From Cyanobacteria bacterium OH_PDB_112 (GTDB lineage Bacteria; Cyanobacteriota; Vampirovibrionia; Gastranaerophilales; CAJFVJ01), in NCBI GenBank assembly GCA_023457295.1, contig JAEWLZ010000116.1:1-16114 (forward strand): a stretch of DNA of 16,114 bases. Direction: 5' to 3'. Below are positions 1 through 7,499 of this stretch, in pieces. Within the stretch, counting starts at the first letter, position 1; the number at the start of each line of letters is the position of its first letter. Both the position numbers and the translations under genes were made by a program. Below the pieces are notes generated by a model that was not told the origin of the DNA, made no database searches, and worked only from the letters and a program-made list of their open reading frames with translations.

Positions 1-88
1 CCCTTATATTGTAGCCGTTTTAGACGAAAAATTCGGACATATTGACTATACTCCTGTCCTTATTTTTGTAGCTAAAAAAGAAATGTAA
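1..88 (+). CDS. C-terminal end of a truncated gene, possibly a SAM methyltransferase
   Basis: Reading from base 2, an open frame enters from the left edge and gives 28 residues, ending in TPVLIFVAKKEM before a TAA at 86-88. Only the tail is visible, so the function cannot be established. A final hydrophobic strand followed by a lysine-rich end resembles the last beta-strand of class I SAM-dependent methyltransferases, but this is a weak resemblance. The stop codon is followed without a gap by an ATG in the same frame. The gene and the downstream small ORF therefore form one continuous frame interrupted by a single stop, which matters because the downstream domain is fused to enzymes elsewhere in this locus. 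Confidence 0.6.
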   Translation, partial: PYIVAVLDEKFGHIDYTPVLIFVAKKEM

Positions 89-103
89 ATGGAGTCATAT
101 AAA

Positions 104-520
104 ATGGATAAAATTATTTATGAAGCATTTTTAAAATTTTTAAAAAAGCAAAAATTTCAAAAAAGAATAGATAATCTTTCAAAAAAATATAAAGATAAAA
201 AAATTATTTTATATGGAGCTGGATTATTTGCAGAAGTTATTTGTGATAACTTTGATCTTTCAGGACTTAATATAATAGGCATTTCAGATTTAAAATATGA
301 AAAAATCGACACAACAAAAGACAAATATAAAACATTCGATATGATAAAACCGTCGGAAATCACAATACGCAAACCTGATTTGGTCCTTATTCTTTTGCAA
401 GAATATTTTAGAGCGGAAAATTTCTTTGAGAAAGAATTAATACCAAATAATGGAAAATTTAAATATCTATCATTGTTCAAGATTCCAATATTTGAATATA
501 TTAGTATGCTTTTGCATTAA
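104..520 (+). CDS. Stand-alone Rossmann-like (PglD-N/CapD-N-type) domain protein
   Basis: A small protein of 138 residues from the ATG at 104, or 143 from the ATG at 89. The 104 start is preferred because GGAG at 91-94 sits 9 bases upstream; the 89 start abuts the previous stop and has only an A-rich leader. After a lysine-rich helical lead-in comes KIILYGAG, a glycine-rich Rossmann turn, then a second strand and aspartate (IIGISD), a KPSEI segment and a LVLILLQ strand. The protein aligns along its whole length with the last 123 residues of the family-8 glycosyltransferase at 7497-8849, sharing NFDLSGL, the KPD and GKFKY segments and even the lead-in ME-YK-DK. No catalytic residues are recognisable. 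By analogy with PglD/CapD N-domains it may bind a nucleotide-sugar or similar ligand; this is inference. It could also be a domain detached from the upstream gene. Confidence 0.8.
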   Translation: MDKIIYEAFLKFLKKQKFQKRIDNLSKKYKDKKIILYGAGLFAEVICDNFDLSGLNIIGISDLKYEKIDTTKDKYKTFDMIKPSEITIRKPDLVLILLQEYFRAENFFEKELIPNNGKFKYLSLFKIPIFEYISMLLH

Positions 521-610
521 TTATTTCGGGGTCCACTATGCTATTTTAATTGTCTGTTTTTTTAAACCGTGTTATTATAGATAGGTAGTTTTATAGAGGA
601 GGGAGATTGG
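521..610 (+). promoter_or_regulatory. Promoter and leader of the radical SAM operon
   Basis: This intergenic stretch carries a convincing sigma70-type promoter. TTGTCT at 550-555 is the -35 (4 of 6), a 17-base spacer follows, and TATTAT at 573-578 is the -10 (5 of 6). The -10 is preceded by TG at 570-571, making an extended -10. Transcription would start near 585. The leader is about 25 bases long and holds AGGAGGG at 597-603, 7-8 bases before the ATG at 611, a near-perfect Shine-Dalgarno site. I see no stem-loop terminator for the upstream gene; a T-run at 556-563 lacks a preceding hairpin. Confidence 0.6.
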
Positions 611-1639
611 ATGAAGGCTAAAATTAAGCCTAGAATAGATCTGGAAAACAGGACAAAATTGGAAAGTGTAATCCCTCTTTCTACACCTTTTATAGTTTTT
701 GTTGACCCATCGGATGCTTGTAATTTTCAGTGTAAATTTTGCCCGACCGGTGACAGAAAATTGATGAAAGAAATCGGTAGGCCATTAAAAATAATGGACT
801 TTGATTTATTCAAAAAAATTATTGATGATATCTGTGAATTTGAAAAACCGATAAAAGTTTTGAGGTTGTATAAAGACGGAGAACCTTTATTAAACTCTAA
901 TTTCGCAGAAATGATAAAATACGCCAGAGAAAAAGGCTGTGTTGAAAAAATTGATACCACCACAAATGCTTCTTTATTAAATCCAAAAATAAATACAGAA
1001 ATTATGAGTGCGGGATTAGACAGAGTAAATATTTCGATAGAAGGTATAAATGCCCAGCAATATTGGGATTTTTCCAGTTATAAAGTCGATTTTGATAAAT
1101 TGGTCGCAAATATTAAAGATTTATATGAAAAAAGAGGGAACTGCGAGATTATTGTCAAAATAAACGGTGATATTTTAACAGAAGAAGACAAAGAACTTTT
1201 CTATAAAATATTCGGAGATATTGCTGATGGGGTTTATATAGAACATGTAATGTCTTGTTGGCCGGAATTTGAATTAAAAGAAGTGCAGGTTAATCAAGAA
1301 TTTGGCATATATGGTCAAAAACCTACGGAAGTTTCTGTTTGTCCGTACCCATTCTATTCTCTTTCCATAAATTCTGACGGTCTTGCAAGCTTATGTTTTT
1401 TGGATTGGTCAAGAAAACTTATAGTTGGAGATGCAAAAAAAGAATCAGTAAAGGATATATGGCTTGGCGAAAAAATAAATCAATACAGAAAAATGTTTTT
1501 GAAAAAAGAACGTAAGAATAATCCAATCTGTAAAGATTGCGGGCAATTAACGCATGGGATGCCTGATAATATTGATAATTTTGCTGAAGAATTACTTAAA
1601 AAGATGGAAGAGAAATGCCAGTCTGGAAAGATGAGCTAA
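611..1639 (+). CDS. Radical SAM/SPASM-domain enzyme A
   Basis: A 342-residue radical SAM enzyme of unknown substrate. The CxxxCxxC cluster-binding motif is C37-NFQ-C41-KF-C44, in a canonical N-terminal position. A GEP segment (G90-E91-P92) follows, of the kind that contacts SAM in this family. The C-terminal third has SPASM-type features: C244, then SINSDG, C262-FLDW, an IVGD-IW stretch, and C307/C310, enough cysteines for one auxiliary Fe-S cluster. The start is set by AGGAGGG and the promoter. The last 25 bases overlap the next gene, FkbM A, which suggests translational coupling. It is a clear paralog of the gene at 2740-3747; the first ~230 residues align almost without gaps from the shared start MKAKIK. 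Family knowledge allows sugar epimerisation, deoxygenation, or peptide or sugar modification; the context favours a glycan or nucleotide-sugar substrate. The reaction cannot be read from sequence. Confidence 0.88.
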   Translation: MKAKIKPRIDLENRTKLESVIPLSTPFIVFVDPSDACNFQCKFCPTGDRKLMKEIGRPLKIMDFDLFKKIIDDICEFEKPIKVLRLYKDGEPLLNSNFAEMIKYAREKGCVEKIDTTTNASLLNPKINTEIMSAGLDRVNISIEGINAQQYWDFSSYKVDFDKLVANIKDLYEKRGNCEIIVKINGDILTEEDKELFYKIFGDIADGVYIEHVMSCWPEFELKEVQVNQEFGIYGQKPTEVSVCPYPFYSLSINSDGLASLCFLDWSRKLIVGDAKKESVKDIWLGEKINQYRKMFLKKERKNNPICKDCGQLTHGMPDNIDNFAEELLKKMEEKCQSGKMS

Positions 1640-2739
1640 ATAAATTATTTACTTCAAATGTAGAATTAGGAGATTTCTATAAAGAAATTTCTCACGAAGG
1701 TCTTGTGCTTTATGGTGCCGGGGCTATGGGCAAAATGGCTTTAGATTTATTAAAGCAAGCTGATATTTCCCCAAAATATATAGTTGACCAAAAGTTTTCA
1801 GGTAATATTTCGGGAATAGAAGTGATATCTCCAAATGATATTCCTAAAAATGATTTGGATAAATTAACTTTTGTTGTCTGCATCGCTTCAATCCCGTACG
1901 AGCCGATAAAAGATTTTTTAATTAACTTAGGGTGCAAAGATGTTAGACATTTTTATGATTATTCCGAATTAAAATTGAATAATATTATGGGAAATGGCTG
2001 GTTTGTACCAGAGTTTGATAATGATGAGAAAAAAGAAATTTTTTCAATATGTGAAGCTTTAGAACATGATGAAAAATCCATTGCTCATTATTTGCAATTT
2101 TTATGGTGGAGAATAAGACGTAAAGAATTAATATACAGCAAATTCCCAGTGATTGAGGATGAAAAATTTTTTAACTTTAAAAATTTTCCTAAGCTCACCG
2201 AAAAAGAAGTTTTTTTAGACGGCGGGGCTCATAAGGGAGAAAGCATTAAAAAATTCATTGAAAAAACAAAAGGTGAATTTGCTCATATTTGGGCATTTGA
2301 ACCTGATAAAAATAATTTCGAACAATTAAAGAAAAATATTGGAAATCTTCCTTCAAATATTACTATGCTTGATAAAGCGATTTGTGGTAAATGCGGTCAC
2401 TTTAAATTTCAAGCAGAGCTGGGATATGCTTCTCAAATAAATGAAAATGGTCCAGAAACCGCTGAATCGGTAACAATAGATTCAATGCCTGAGATAAATC
2501 CAACAATAATCAAATTGCATATAGAAGGTAGTGAATTGGATGCCTTATACGGAGCTAAAGAAACTATAAAAAAAATGCGTCCTGTTGTAATGGTTCTTGC
2601 TGATCACAACAAAGACGGTCTGTATAAAATACCTAAATTCCTTATGGATCAGGATAATTATAAGTTATTTTTTAATTTGCATGATTATTGTGGAAATTCC
2701 GCAGTATTTTATGCTTTGCCTAAAGAAAGGATTAAATAA
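1615..2739 (+). CDS. FkbM family methyltransferase A with N-terminal Rossmann module
   Basis: 374 residues in three parts. Residues 29-117 form a PglD-N-like Rossmann module (VLYGAGAMG at 31-39, VDQK at 57-60, SPNDI at 72-76). Residues 118-196 are a helical linker containing DEKS. Residues 197-370 are the FkbM SAM-methyltransferase domain (VFLDGGAHKG at 199-208, AFEP at 227-230, KLHIEGSE at 300-307). FkbM enzymes typically O-methylate sugars or polyketides, so a methylated surface sugar is the likely product. Two motifs are unusual. The usual K-[IVL]-D-[IV]-EG has His302 in place of Asp, and the C-terminal YHK/RHH signature kept in the two other FkbM proteins here is degraded (ADHNKD and NLHD). 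It overlaps radical SAM A by 25 bp and abuts radical SAM B with no gap. The start has GGAAGAG at 1606-1612 close upstream. Confidence 0.88.
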   Translation: MPVWKDELNKLFTSNVELGDFYKEISHEGLVLYGAGAMGKMALDLLKQADISPKYIVDQKFSGNISGIEVISPNDIPKNDLDKLTFVVCIASIPYEPIKDFLINLGCKDVRHFYDYSELKLNNIMGNGWFVPEFDNDEKKEIFSICEALEHDEKSIAHYLQFLWWRIRRKELIYSKFPVIEDEKFFNFKNFPKLTEKEVFLDGGAHKGESIKKFIEKTKGEFAHIWAFEPDKNNFEQLKKNIGNLPSNITMLDKAICGKCGHFKFQAELGYASQINENGPETAESVTIDSMPEINPTIIKLHIEGSELDALYGAKETIKKMRPVVMVLADHNKDGLYKIPKFLMDQDNYKLFFNLHDYCGNSAVFYALPKERIK

Positions 2740-3747
2740 ATGAAAGCGAAAATAAAATCAAAATTGAACCTTGAAAACAGAACACCTCTTCAGGATGTAA
2801 TACCTATTGAAACGCCGTTTCTTTTATATTTAGATCCTTCAAGTTTATGCAATTTCAAGTGTCAATTTTGTCCTTCAGGGCATAGAAACTTAATTGAAAA
2901 TGTCGGTTATAAGCGCAGTATTATGGAACTTGAATTGTTTTATAAAATAATCGATGATTTGAAAGAATTTAACAATCCAATTAAATTTTTGCGTATGAAT
3001 AAAATAGGAGAACCTTTTTTAAATAAAAATTTAGAAAAAATGATTGATTATGCCAAAAAAAGTGGAAAAATTGAAAAAATAGATTTGGCGACAAACGGTG
3101 CTCTTTTTGATAAAGAAAGACTGGCTGCCGTAATTGATGCGGGAGTAGACAGAATAAATATTTCTGTTGAAGGTGTAAATGTCGAACAATACAAAAAATA
3201 TTGCGGTGTTGAATTGGATTTTGAAAAATTTTTGGAAAATGTTAAATGGCTTTACGCTAATAAAAAAGATTGTGAAATTACCGCAAAAATTCCAAAAAAT
3301 TATTTGACCGAAGATGACGAAAAATCTTTTTATGATATTTTTGGTAACTATTGTGACAGAATATTTGTTGAAAATCTGACATCAATATGGCCTGCTTTTG
3401 ATATCCAAAAGCATTCTGATATAAAAATATCTGATGCGAGTCAGTATAGCCAAAAACAAGAAGATAAAGATGTTTGTTCTTATATTTTCTATTCCATGGC
3501 TATTAATTCTGATGGAACAGTAAGTGCTTGTTGCCCTGACTGGGAACAAAAGCTTATAATTGGAGATACAAACAAACAATCTTTAAAAGAAATTTGGAAT
3601 TCTCCCGAATATAATTCATTGAGGATTCAACATTTGGAAGGGAAAAGATGTGAAAATTTGACTTGCAGTATTTGCGGACATATCAAGCATTGCCAAATTG
3701 ATAATATAGACCCTTATAAAGATAAAATATTGAAAAAATTTATATAA
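2740..3747 (+). CDS. Radical SAM/SPASM-domain enzyme B
   Basis: A 335-residue paralog of radical SAM A. The cluster motif is C37-NFK-C41-QF-C44. IGEP is at 89-92 and TNG at 118-120. The SPASM-type region has C246, INSDGT, the pair C264-C265 followed by PDW, an IIGD-IW stretch, and C304, C309, C312 and C318. It therefore has more potential auxiliary-cluster cysteines than enzyme A, which has Phe at the second cysteine of the CC pair. The ATG follows the TAA of FkbM A directly; AAAGGA lies about 10 bases upstream, so coupling with the preceding gene is likely. The methyltransferase downstream starts 14 bases after its stop. The substrate is unknown. The cysteine difference from enzyme A suggests that the two copies have specialised rather than being redundant. 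Confidence 0.88.
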   Translation: MKAKIKSKLNLENRTPLQDVIPIETPFLLYLDPSSLCNFKCQFCPSGHRNLIENVGYKRSIMELELFYKIIDDLKEFNNPIKFLRMNKIGEPFLNKNLEKMIDYAKKSGKIEKIDLATNGALFDKERLAAVIDAGVDRINISVEGVNVEQYKKYCGVELDFEKFLENVKWLYANKKDCEITAKIPKNYLTEDDEKSFYDIFGNYCDRIFVENLTSIWPAFDIQKHSDIKISDASQYSQKQEDKDVCSYIFYSMAINSDGTVSACCPDWEQKLIIGDTNKQSLKEIWNSPEYNSLRIQHLEGKRCENLTCSICGHIKHCQIDNIDPYKDKILKKFI

Positions 3748-3761
3748 AGTATGGAGTTAAG

Positions 3762-4934
3762 ATGGAAAATAATGACCGTAATATAAATTGCCCTACCTGT
3801 AATTGTAATGGCGAATATTTAATTGATTGGGAATATAGTGGACTTAATCATTCAGTATTTAATTATACAGCCAAGTTTTGCAAATGCGAAAATTGTGGCT
3901 TGGTGTGGGTTTCCAATATTACAGATGAAGAATTATCGAATTTTTATACTCAAGAATGTTTTTATTTTGACAGTTCTCATTTTGATGTTACGGCAAGTAA
4001 AAATATCAAAAAATATGAATACTATAAAAGTTTGTTGGAAGAATTTGACCTTCAAGGACAAAGAGTTTCTGACATAGGTTGCGGAAGAGGCGGTTTTGTA
4101 TCTTGGCTAATGAAAAATAATTGGGGCTCTGTTTGTTGTGGCGTTGATGTTGATCTGAAGAGTTTTTCTGTTGGCGATAATAAAAATGCCCCACTTTTTA
4201 TTGAAGGAAGTGCGGTTTCTTTGCCTTTTGAAGAAGGAACTCAGGATGTTTTGACATATTTTCATGTGTTCGAGCATATTATAGATATAAATAAAGTCCT
4301 TAACGAAGCTAATAGGGTTCTTAAAAATGACGGATATCTGGTACTGGAAGTCCCTGATGCTGAGGGGTATGAAAAATGTCCTGTAAATAAAGGTTTTTGG
4401 ATAAGCATTAGGGAACATATATATCACTTTTCTCCGAATGCTTTTATTAATGTTTTGAATAATAATGGCTTTGAGGTAAAAGCAGTTAAACAAAAAATAT
4501 TATCTGCTCCGGAATTTGAATATCCTTCTTTAGCCATTGTTGCTCAAAAAAATGATAAAAAAAATGTTATAGAATCAAAAAATAATAATGATATCGGTGA
4601 ATTTTTCTTGAAGTCGTTTAAAGAATTTTCTAATAAAGCTCAGAATATAAAAACAATAATGGAAAATTATGATAAAGTTGTTTTTTGGGGTATATCCGGT
4701 CAGTTACTGACTTTTTTGCCTTTATTGAAAAATGATTTTAATAAAATCAAAATATGTGATATGAGTCCGCAAAAGCAAAAAGCGGTATATCAAGGTATAG
4801 AAATTCAAGATCCGGCAAATTGTTATGAAAAAAACAGTTGCCTTATTATTTCATCGTATTTATATAGGAATCAGATAAGACAATCAGCACAAGGATTGGG
4901 ATGGCAAAACAAAGATATTTTTGATCTAATGTAA
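3762..4934 (+). CDS. Zinc-ribbon class I SAM methyltransferase with C-terminal Rossmann-like domain
   Basis: 390 residues. The N-terminus has CPTC (C10, C13) and CKCENC (C40, C42, C45), a zinc-ribbon-like arrangement common in glycan-locus methyltransferases. Motif I is DIGCGRGGF at 104-112, followed by GVDVD at 127-131, the FHVFEH segment at 167-172 and the RVLKNDGYLVLEVP strand at 185-198. The part from about 304 onward (VVFWGISGQ, then ICDMSPQKQ, IEIQDP and LIISS) resembles the C-terminal domain of TylC3-type sugar C-methyltransferases. It also looks like a degenerate member of the Rossmann module seen in its neighbours. The start is supported by GGAG at 3753-3756, 5 bases before the ATG. 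The likely role is C- or O-methylation of a sugar or sugar nucleotide. Whether a C-methyltransferase chemistry applies is inference. Confidence 0.85.
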   Translation: MENNDRNINCPTCNCNGEYLIDWEYSGLNHSVFNYTAKFCKCENCGLVWVSNITDEELSNFYTQECFYFDSSHFDVTASKNIKKYEYYKSLLEEFDLQGQRVSDIGCGRGGFVSWLMKNNWGSVCCGVDVDLKSFSVGDNKNAPLFIEGSAVSLPFEEGTQDVLTYFHVFEHIIDINKVLNEANRVLKNDGYLVLEVPDAEGYEKCPVNKGFWISIREHIYHFSPNAFINVLNNNGFEVKAVKQKILSAPEFEYPSLAIVAQKNDKKNVIESKNNNDIGEFFLKSFKEFSNKAQNIKTIMENYDKVVFWGISGQLLTFLPLLKNDFNKIKICDMSPQKQKAVYQGIEIQDPANCYEKNSCLIISSYLYRNQIRQSAQGLGWQNKDIFDLM

Positions 4935-4940
4935 AGAAGA

Positions 4941-4956
4941 AAGAAGGCTAAAGTTG
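4941..4956 (+). promoter_or_regulatory. Ribosome binding site deciding a TTG start
   Basis: AAGAAGG at 4941-4947 is followed by a 6-base spacer and TTG at 4954. The next in-frame ATG would remove 28 residues just before the Rossmann module and has no comparable site, so the TTG is taken as the start of FkbM B. Confidence 0.55.
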
Positions 4957-6069
4957 AAAAATTTACAAAAAATTAAATATCAATCTCAAGATATAGATTT
5001 ATTAATAAAAGAAAAACAGTCCTTAGTTAATGATATGGAAAAAGAATTTTCAACAGGTATTGCTATCTATGGTGCTGGTTCTGTTGGAAGTTGGGCTGTT
5101 AATTATCTAAAATCAATCGGGGCTAAAGTAGTTTGCTTTATTGATAGAGATCCTGCTAAAAACGGAACAAAAATTGAAGATGTTCCTGTTATTATGCCTG
5201 ATGAAATCTCAAAATATAATTTTAAATCGGTTTTTATTGCGGCAAGACACGCGGTAAAACAGGTTATGGATAATTTGGCTCATAATAATTTGAATATGAT
5301 TTCTTTTGACGGTTATTTTGTTATAAAGAATTATGAAAGACTAAGCTATGTAAGAGATACTCTGCTAGAAGACGAAAAATCCGTCACAGTATTTAACGCT
5401 ATTTTATTTGCTATGTTGACCAGTTCTTTGCAGAGCTGTTATGAAGTTATGGAAAAAGATATGTATTTTTCTCTTCCTGAATTTAGCGGTAATTTTGAAG
5501 AAATTTTTGTTGATGCAGGTGCTTTTGTAGGTGATTCGGTAGAGAGATTTATTTGGGAAAATCTTGGTACTTTTAAGCATATATATGCTTTTGAACCCGG
5601 CGAAAGACAATTTGTTGCTTTGCAAAAAAGAATGAAAAGGCTTTCTGAAGAATGGGCCTTTACGGATGATAAAGTGACCCTTGTAAAAGCGGGATTGGGT
5701 GAAAAATCAACTCAAATGTCATATACCTTTGTGGAAGATTTTCCTATAAGACATGGATTGATTTCAGAAACTTCCGAAAATAGTAATAAGTCCGAAGACA
5801 AAATCCAAGTTTGCTCTTTGGATGAATTTTTGGAGGGGAAAGAAGTTACTTTTATCAAAGTTGATATAGAAGGAATGGAGATGGATTTTCTAAAAGGGGC
5901 TAAAGAAACCATCAAAAAATACAGACCCAAAGTGGCAATATGTGTATATCATTATCCTAGCGATTTGTATGAAGTTGCGGAATATTTAAAAGAATTGATA
6001 CCTGATTATAAATTTAAAATAAGACAGCACGCTCCTATATTTGGAGACTTTGTATTGTATGCCTATTAA
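4954..6069 (+). CDS. FkbM family methyltransferase B with N-terminal Rossmann module
   Basis: 371 residues with the same three-part plan as FkbM A. The Rossmann module is at 35-120 (IAIYGAGSVG at 36-45, FIDRDP at 62-67, MPDEI at 81-85). A linker with LLEDEKS at 137-143 follows. The FkbM methyltransferase domain starts near 183 (VDAGAFVGDS at 186-195, YAFEP at 211-215, KVDIEGME at 302-309, VYHYPSDL at 331-338). The core motifs are intact, unlike FkbM A, so this copy should be active, probably as a sugar O-methyltransferase. It begins with TTG 19 bases after the zinc-ribbon methyltransferase. Its last 11 bases overlap the ATG of the GT4 gene, which again suggests coupling. Confidence 0.88.
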   Translation: MKNLQKIKYQSQDIDLLIKEKQSLVNDMEKEFSTGIAIYGAGSVGSWAVNYLKSIGAKVVCFIDRDPAKNGTKIEDVPVIMPDEISKYNFKSVFIAARHAVKQVMDNLAHNNLNMISFDGYFVIKNYERLSYVRDTLLEDEKSVTVFNAILFAMLTSSLQSCYEVMEKDMYFSLPEFSGNFEEIFVDAGAFVGDSVERFIWENLGTFKHIYAFEPGERQFVALQKRMKRLSEEWAFTDDKVTLVKAGLGEKSTQMSYTFVEDFPIRHGLISETSENSNKSEDKIQVCSLDEFLEGKEVTFIKVDIEGMEMDFLKGAKETIKKYRPKVAICVYHYPSDLYEVAEYLKELIPDYKFKIRQHAPIFGDFVLYAY

Positions 6070-7384
6070 TATTTTACATATCACTCCTCATTTGGGAGGA
6101 GGCGTCGGTAGAGTTGTTCTAAATTATCTATTAAAAGCAAAAGAAAATAATGGTTTTAGTCATAGCATTATTTGTCTTGATTTTGCAAATGAAAACGCTA
6201 TATCTGTGACAACCCAAAATAATATCCCATTAAAAGAAAAATGTGCTCAAAATCCTTCTCTTATAATACAAGAAATAGAAAAAGCCGATGTGGTTTTGGT
6301 TCACTGGTGGAATCACCCGCTTTTGTATGATTTCCTTGTAAGGCAAGATATTCCTCTTTCCCGAATTATTTTTTGGAGTCATATATCAGGGTTTCATCCT
6401 CCTTATGTTTTTACTGAAAAAGCTCTTTGTTATCCTGATTTTTTTGTATTTACAACACCATTAAGCTTTGAGTGTGAGGAAGTAAAGAATTTTTCAGGTG
6501 ATAAAAGCAAATTTCATACAGTTTGGTCAACAGGTGGTCTTGAGCATATAAAACCAAGTGCTTCTGAAAAAGATAATAAAAACTTTAATATAGGTTATAT
6601 AGGCACAGTTGATTATTGTAAAATCCATCCTGATTTTTTGCAAATTTGCTCAAAAATAAATATTCCTAATGCAAAATTTATTGTATGCGGAGGTTCTTCT
6701 CATAAAGAAGTAGAGGAAGAAGCGAAAAAACTAGGCATAGCCGATAAATTTGAGTTTACCGGATTGGTTTCTGATATTAATACAAAACTTTTTGAATTTG
6801 ATATTTTTGGTTATCCTCTTGCGCCTTATCATTATGGGACTTGTGATCAAGTTTTAGCAGAAAGTATGGCAGCTGGGGTTGTTCCTGTTGTTTTGGGTAA
6901 TCCAATGGAAAAATACATGGTGAAAGACAAAGAAACAGGCTTGGTGGCAAAAGATATTGAAGAATATATCAGTTTGATTGAGCTTTTGTATAAAGATAGT
7001 TCATATCGTCAAAAACTTTCAGAAAAAGCAAAAAATTATGCTTACAATATATTTTCATTAGAAAAAATGGTAAAAGATTGGGAAGAAATATTTTATAATA
7101 TTTTGAAAATACCTAAAAGTGACAAAAAATGGGATTTGAGTAATAAATATGTTGAAGAATTATCTCCCGCTGATATTTTTTTAGAAGCTTTAGGTGATTA
7201 CGGCGAATTGTTTAGAATTTTCATGGAAACTAATAATGAAGAAAGTAAGAATTTGGCATTGCAAAAAATCAAAGATTTTACAGATTCACCGATTTGGAAA
7301 GCAAAAACCAGAGGAACTCCACAACATTATTTTAGTTTTTTTGGAGAAGATGAAAATCTTAAAATTTGGAGCGGATTGGAATAG
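6059..7384 (+). CDS. Family 4 (GT-B) glycosyltransferase
   Basis: 441 residues from the ATG at 6059. A TTG 18 bases upstream is also open but is part of the GGAG ribosome site region (6043-6046), so the ATG is preferred. The N-terminal half has the glycine-rich HLGGGVGRVV loop at 11-20 typical of GT4 acceptor domains. The C-terminal half has IGYIGT at 178-183, FTGLVSD at 233-239 and the donor-binding LAESMAAG at 266-273, which holds the E-x7-E-type region. A 90-residue C-terminal extension (PIWKAKTRGT, then HYFSFF) follows the GT-B fold. The enzyme should transfer a sugar from a nucleotide donor to the growing glycan on the cytoplasmic side. Donor and acceptor cannot be read. It is the last gene of the 611-7384 operon. 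Confidence 0.88.
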   Translation: MPINILHITPHLGGGVGRVVLNYLLKAKENNGFSHSIICLDFANENAISVTTQNNIPLKEKCAQNPSLIIQEIEKADVVLVHWWNHPLLYDFLVRQDIPLSRIIFWSHISGFHPPYVFTEKALCYPDFFVFTTPLSFECEEVKNFSGDKSKFHTVWSTGGLEHIKPSASEKDNKNFNIGYIGTVDYCKIHPDFLQICSKINIPNAKFIVCGGSSHKEVEEEAKKLGIADKFEFTGLVSDINTKLFEFDIFGYPLAPYHYGTCDQVLAESMAAGVVPVVLGNPMEKYMVKDKETGLVAKDIEEYISLIELLYKDSSYRQKLSEKAKNYAYNIFSLEKMVKDWEEIFYNILKIPKSDKKWDLSNKYVEELSPADIFLEALGDYGELFRIFMETNNEESKNLALQKIKDFTDSPIWKAKTRGTPQHYFSFFGEDENLKIWSGLE

Positions 7385-7413
7385 TTAAAAGTATTTAAGG
7401 GTCAAAATATGTA

Positions 7414-7443
7414 TTGACAAATGCTTAAATTATAAACAATAAT
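7414..7443 (+). promoter_or_regulatory. Promoter of the GT8 gene
   Basis: A perfect -35 hexamer TTGACA at 7414-7419 is followed after 18 bases by AATAAT (5 of 6) at 7438-7443. It lies in the 112-base gap between the GT4 stop and the GT8 start. The family-8 glycosyltransferase therefore probably has its own transcription start near 7450 and is not only read through from the upstream operon. Confidence 0.5.
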
Positions 7444-7456
7444 AACTTTAGAATAA

Positions 7457-7474
7457 GGCTTTAAAGCCCTTTTT
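7457..7474 (+). terminator. Palindrome with T-run, weak terminator or attenuator
   Basis: GGCTTTAAAGCC at 7457-7468 is a perfect 12-base palindrome followed by C and a run of five T at 7470-7474. As RNA it could fold to a short GGCT/AGCC stem with a TTAA loop, so an intrinsic terminator would be weak. It lies just downstream of the predicted GT8 transcription start, so it would act on both upstream read-through and the GT8 transcript itself. An operator function for the palindrome is an alternative. Confidence 0.35.
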
Positions 7475-7486
7475 ATAAGTGAGTTT

Positions 7487-7499
7487 AGGGGGATTAATG
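7487..7499 (+). promoter_or_regulatory. Ribosome binding site fixing the GT8 start
   Basis: AGGGGGA at 7487-7493 lies 3 bases before the ATG at 7497. An in-frame GTG at 7479 lies upstream of this site and has none of its own, so the six extra residues it would add are rejected. Confidence 0.6.

Noticed and set aside
157..480. Open frame on the minus strand opposite the stand-alone module gene
   Set aside because: It lies wholly within a plus-strand gene supported by homology, has no ribosome site, and its protein has no recognisable features.
521..549. Intrinsic terminator after the stand-alone module gene
   Set aside because: There is a T-run at 556-563 but no GC-rich inverted repeat in front of it.
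4107..4493. 128-codon open frame on the minus strand inside the zinc-ribbon methyltransferase
   Set aside because: It is antisense to a gene with clear family motifs; A/T-rich sequence makes such frames common.
7479..7496. GTG start for the GT8 gene adding six residues
   Set aside because: The AGGGGGA ribosome site lies downstream of this GTG and directly before the ATG at 7497.
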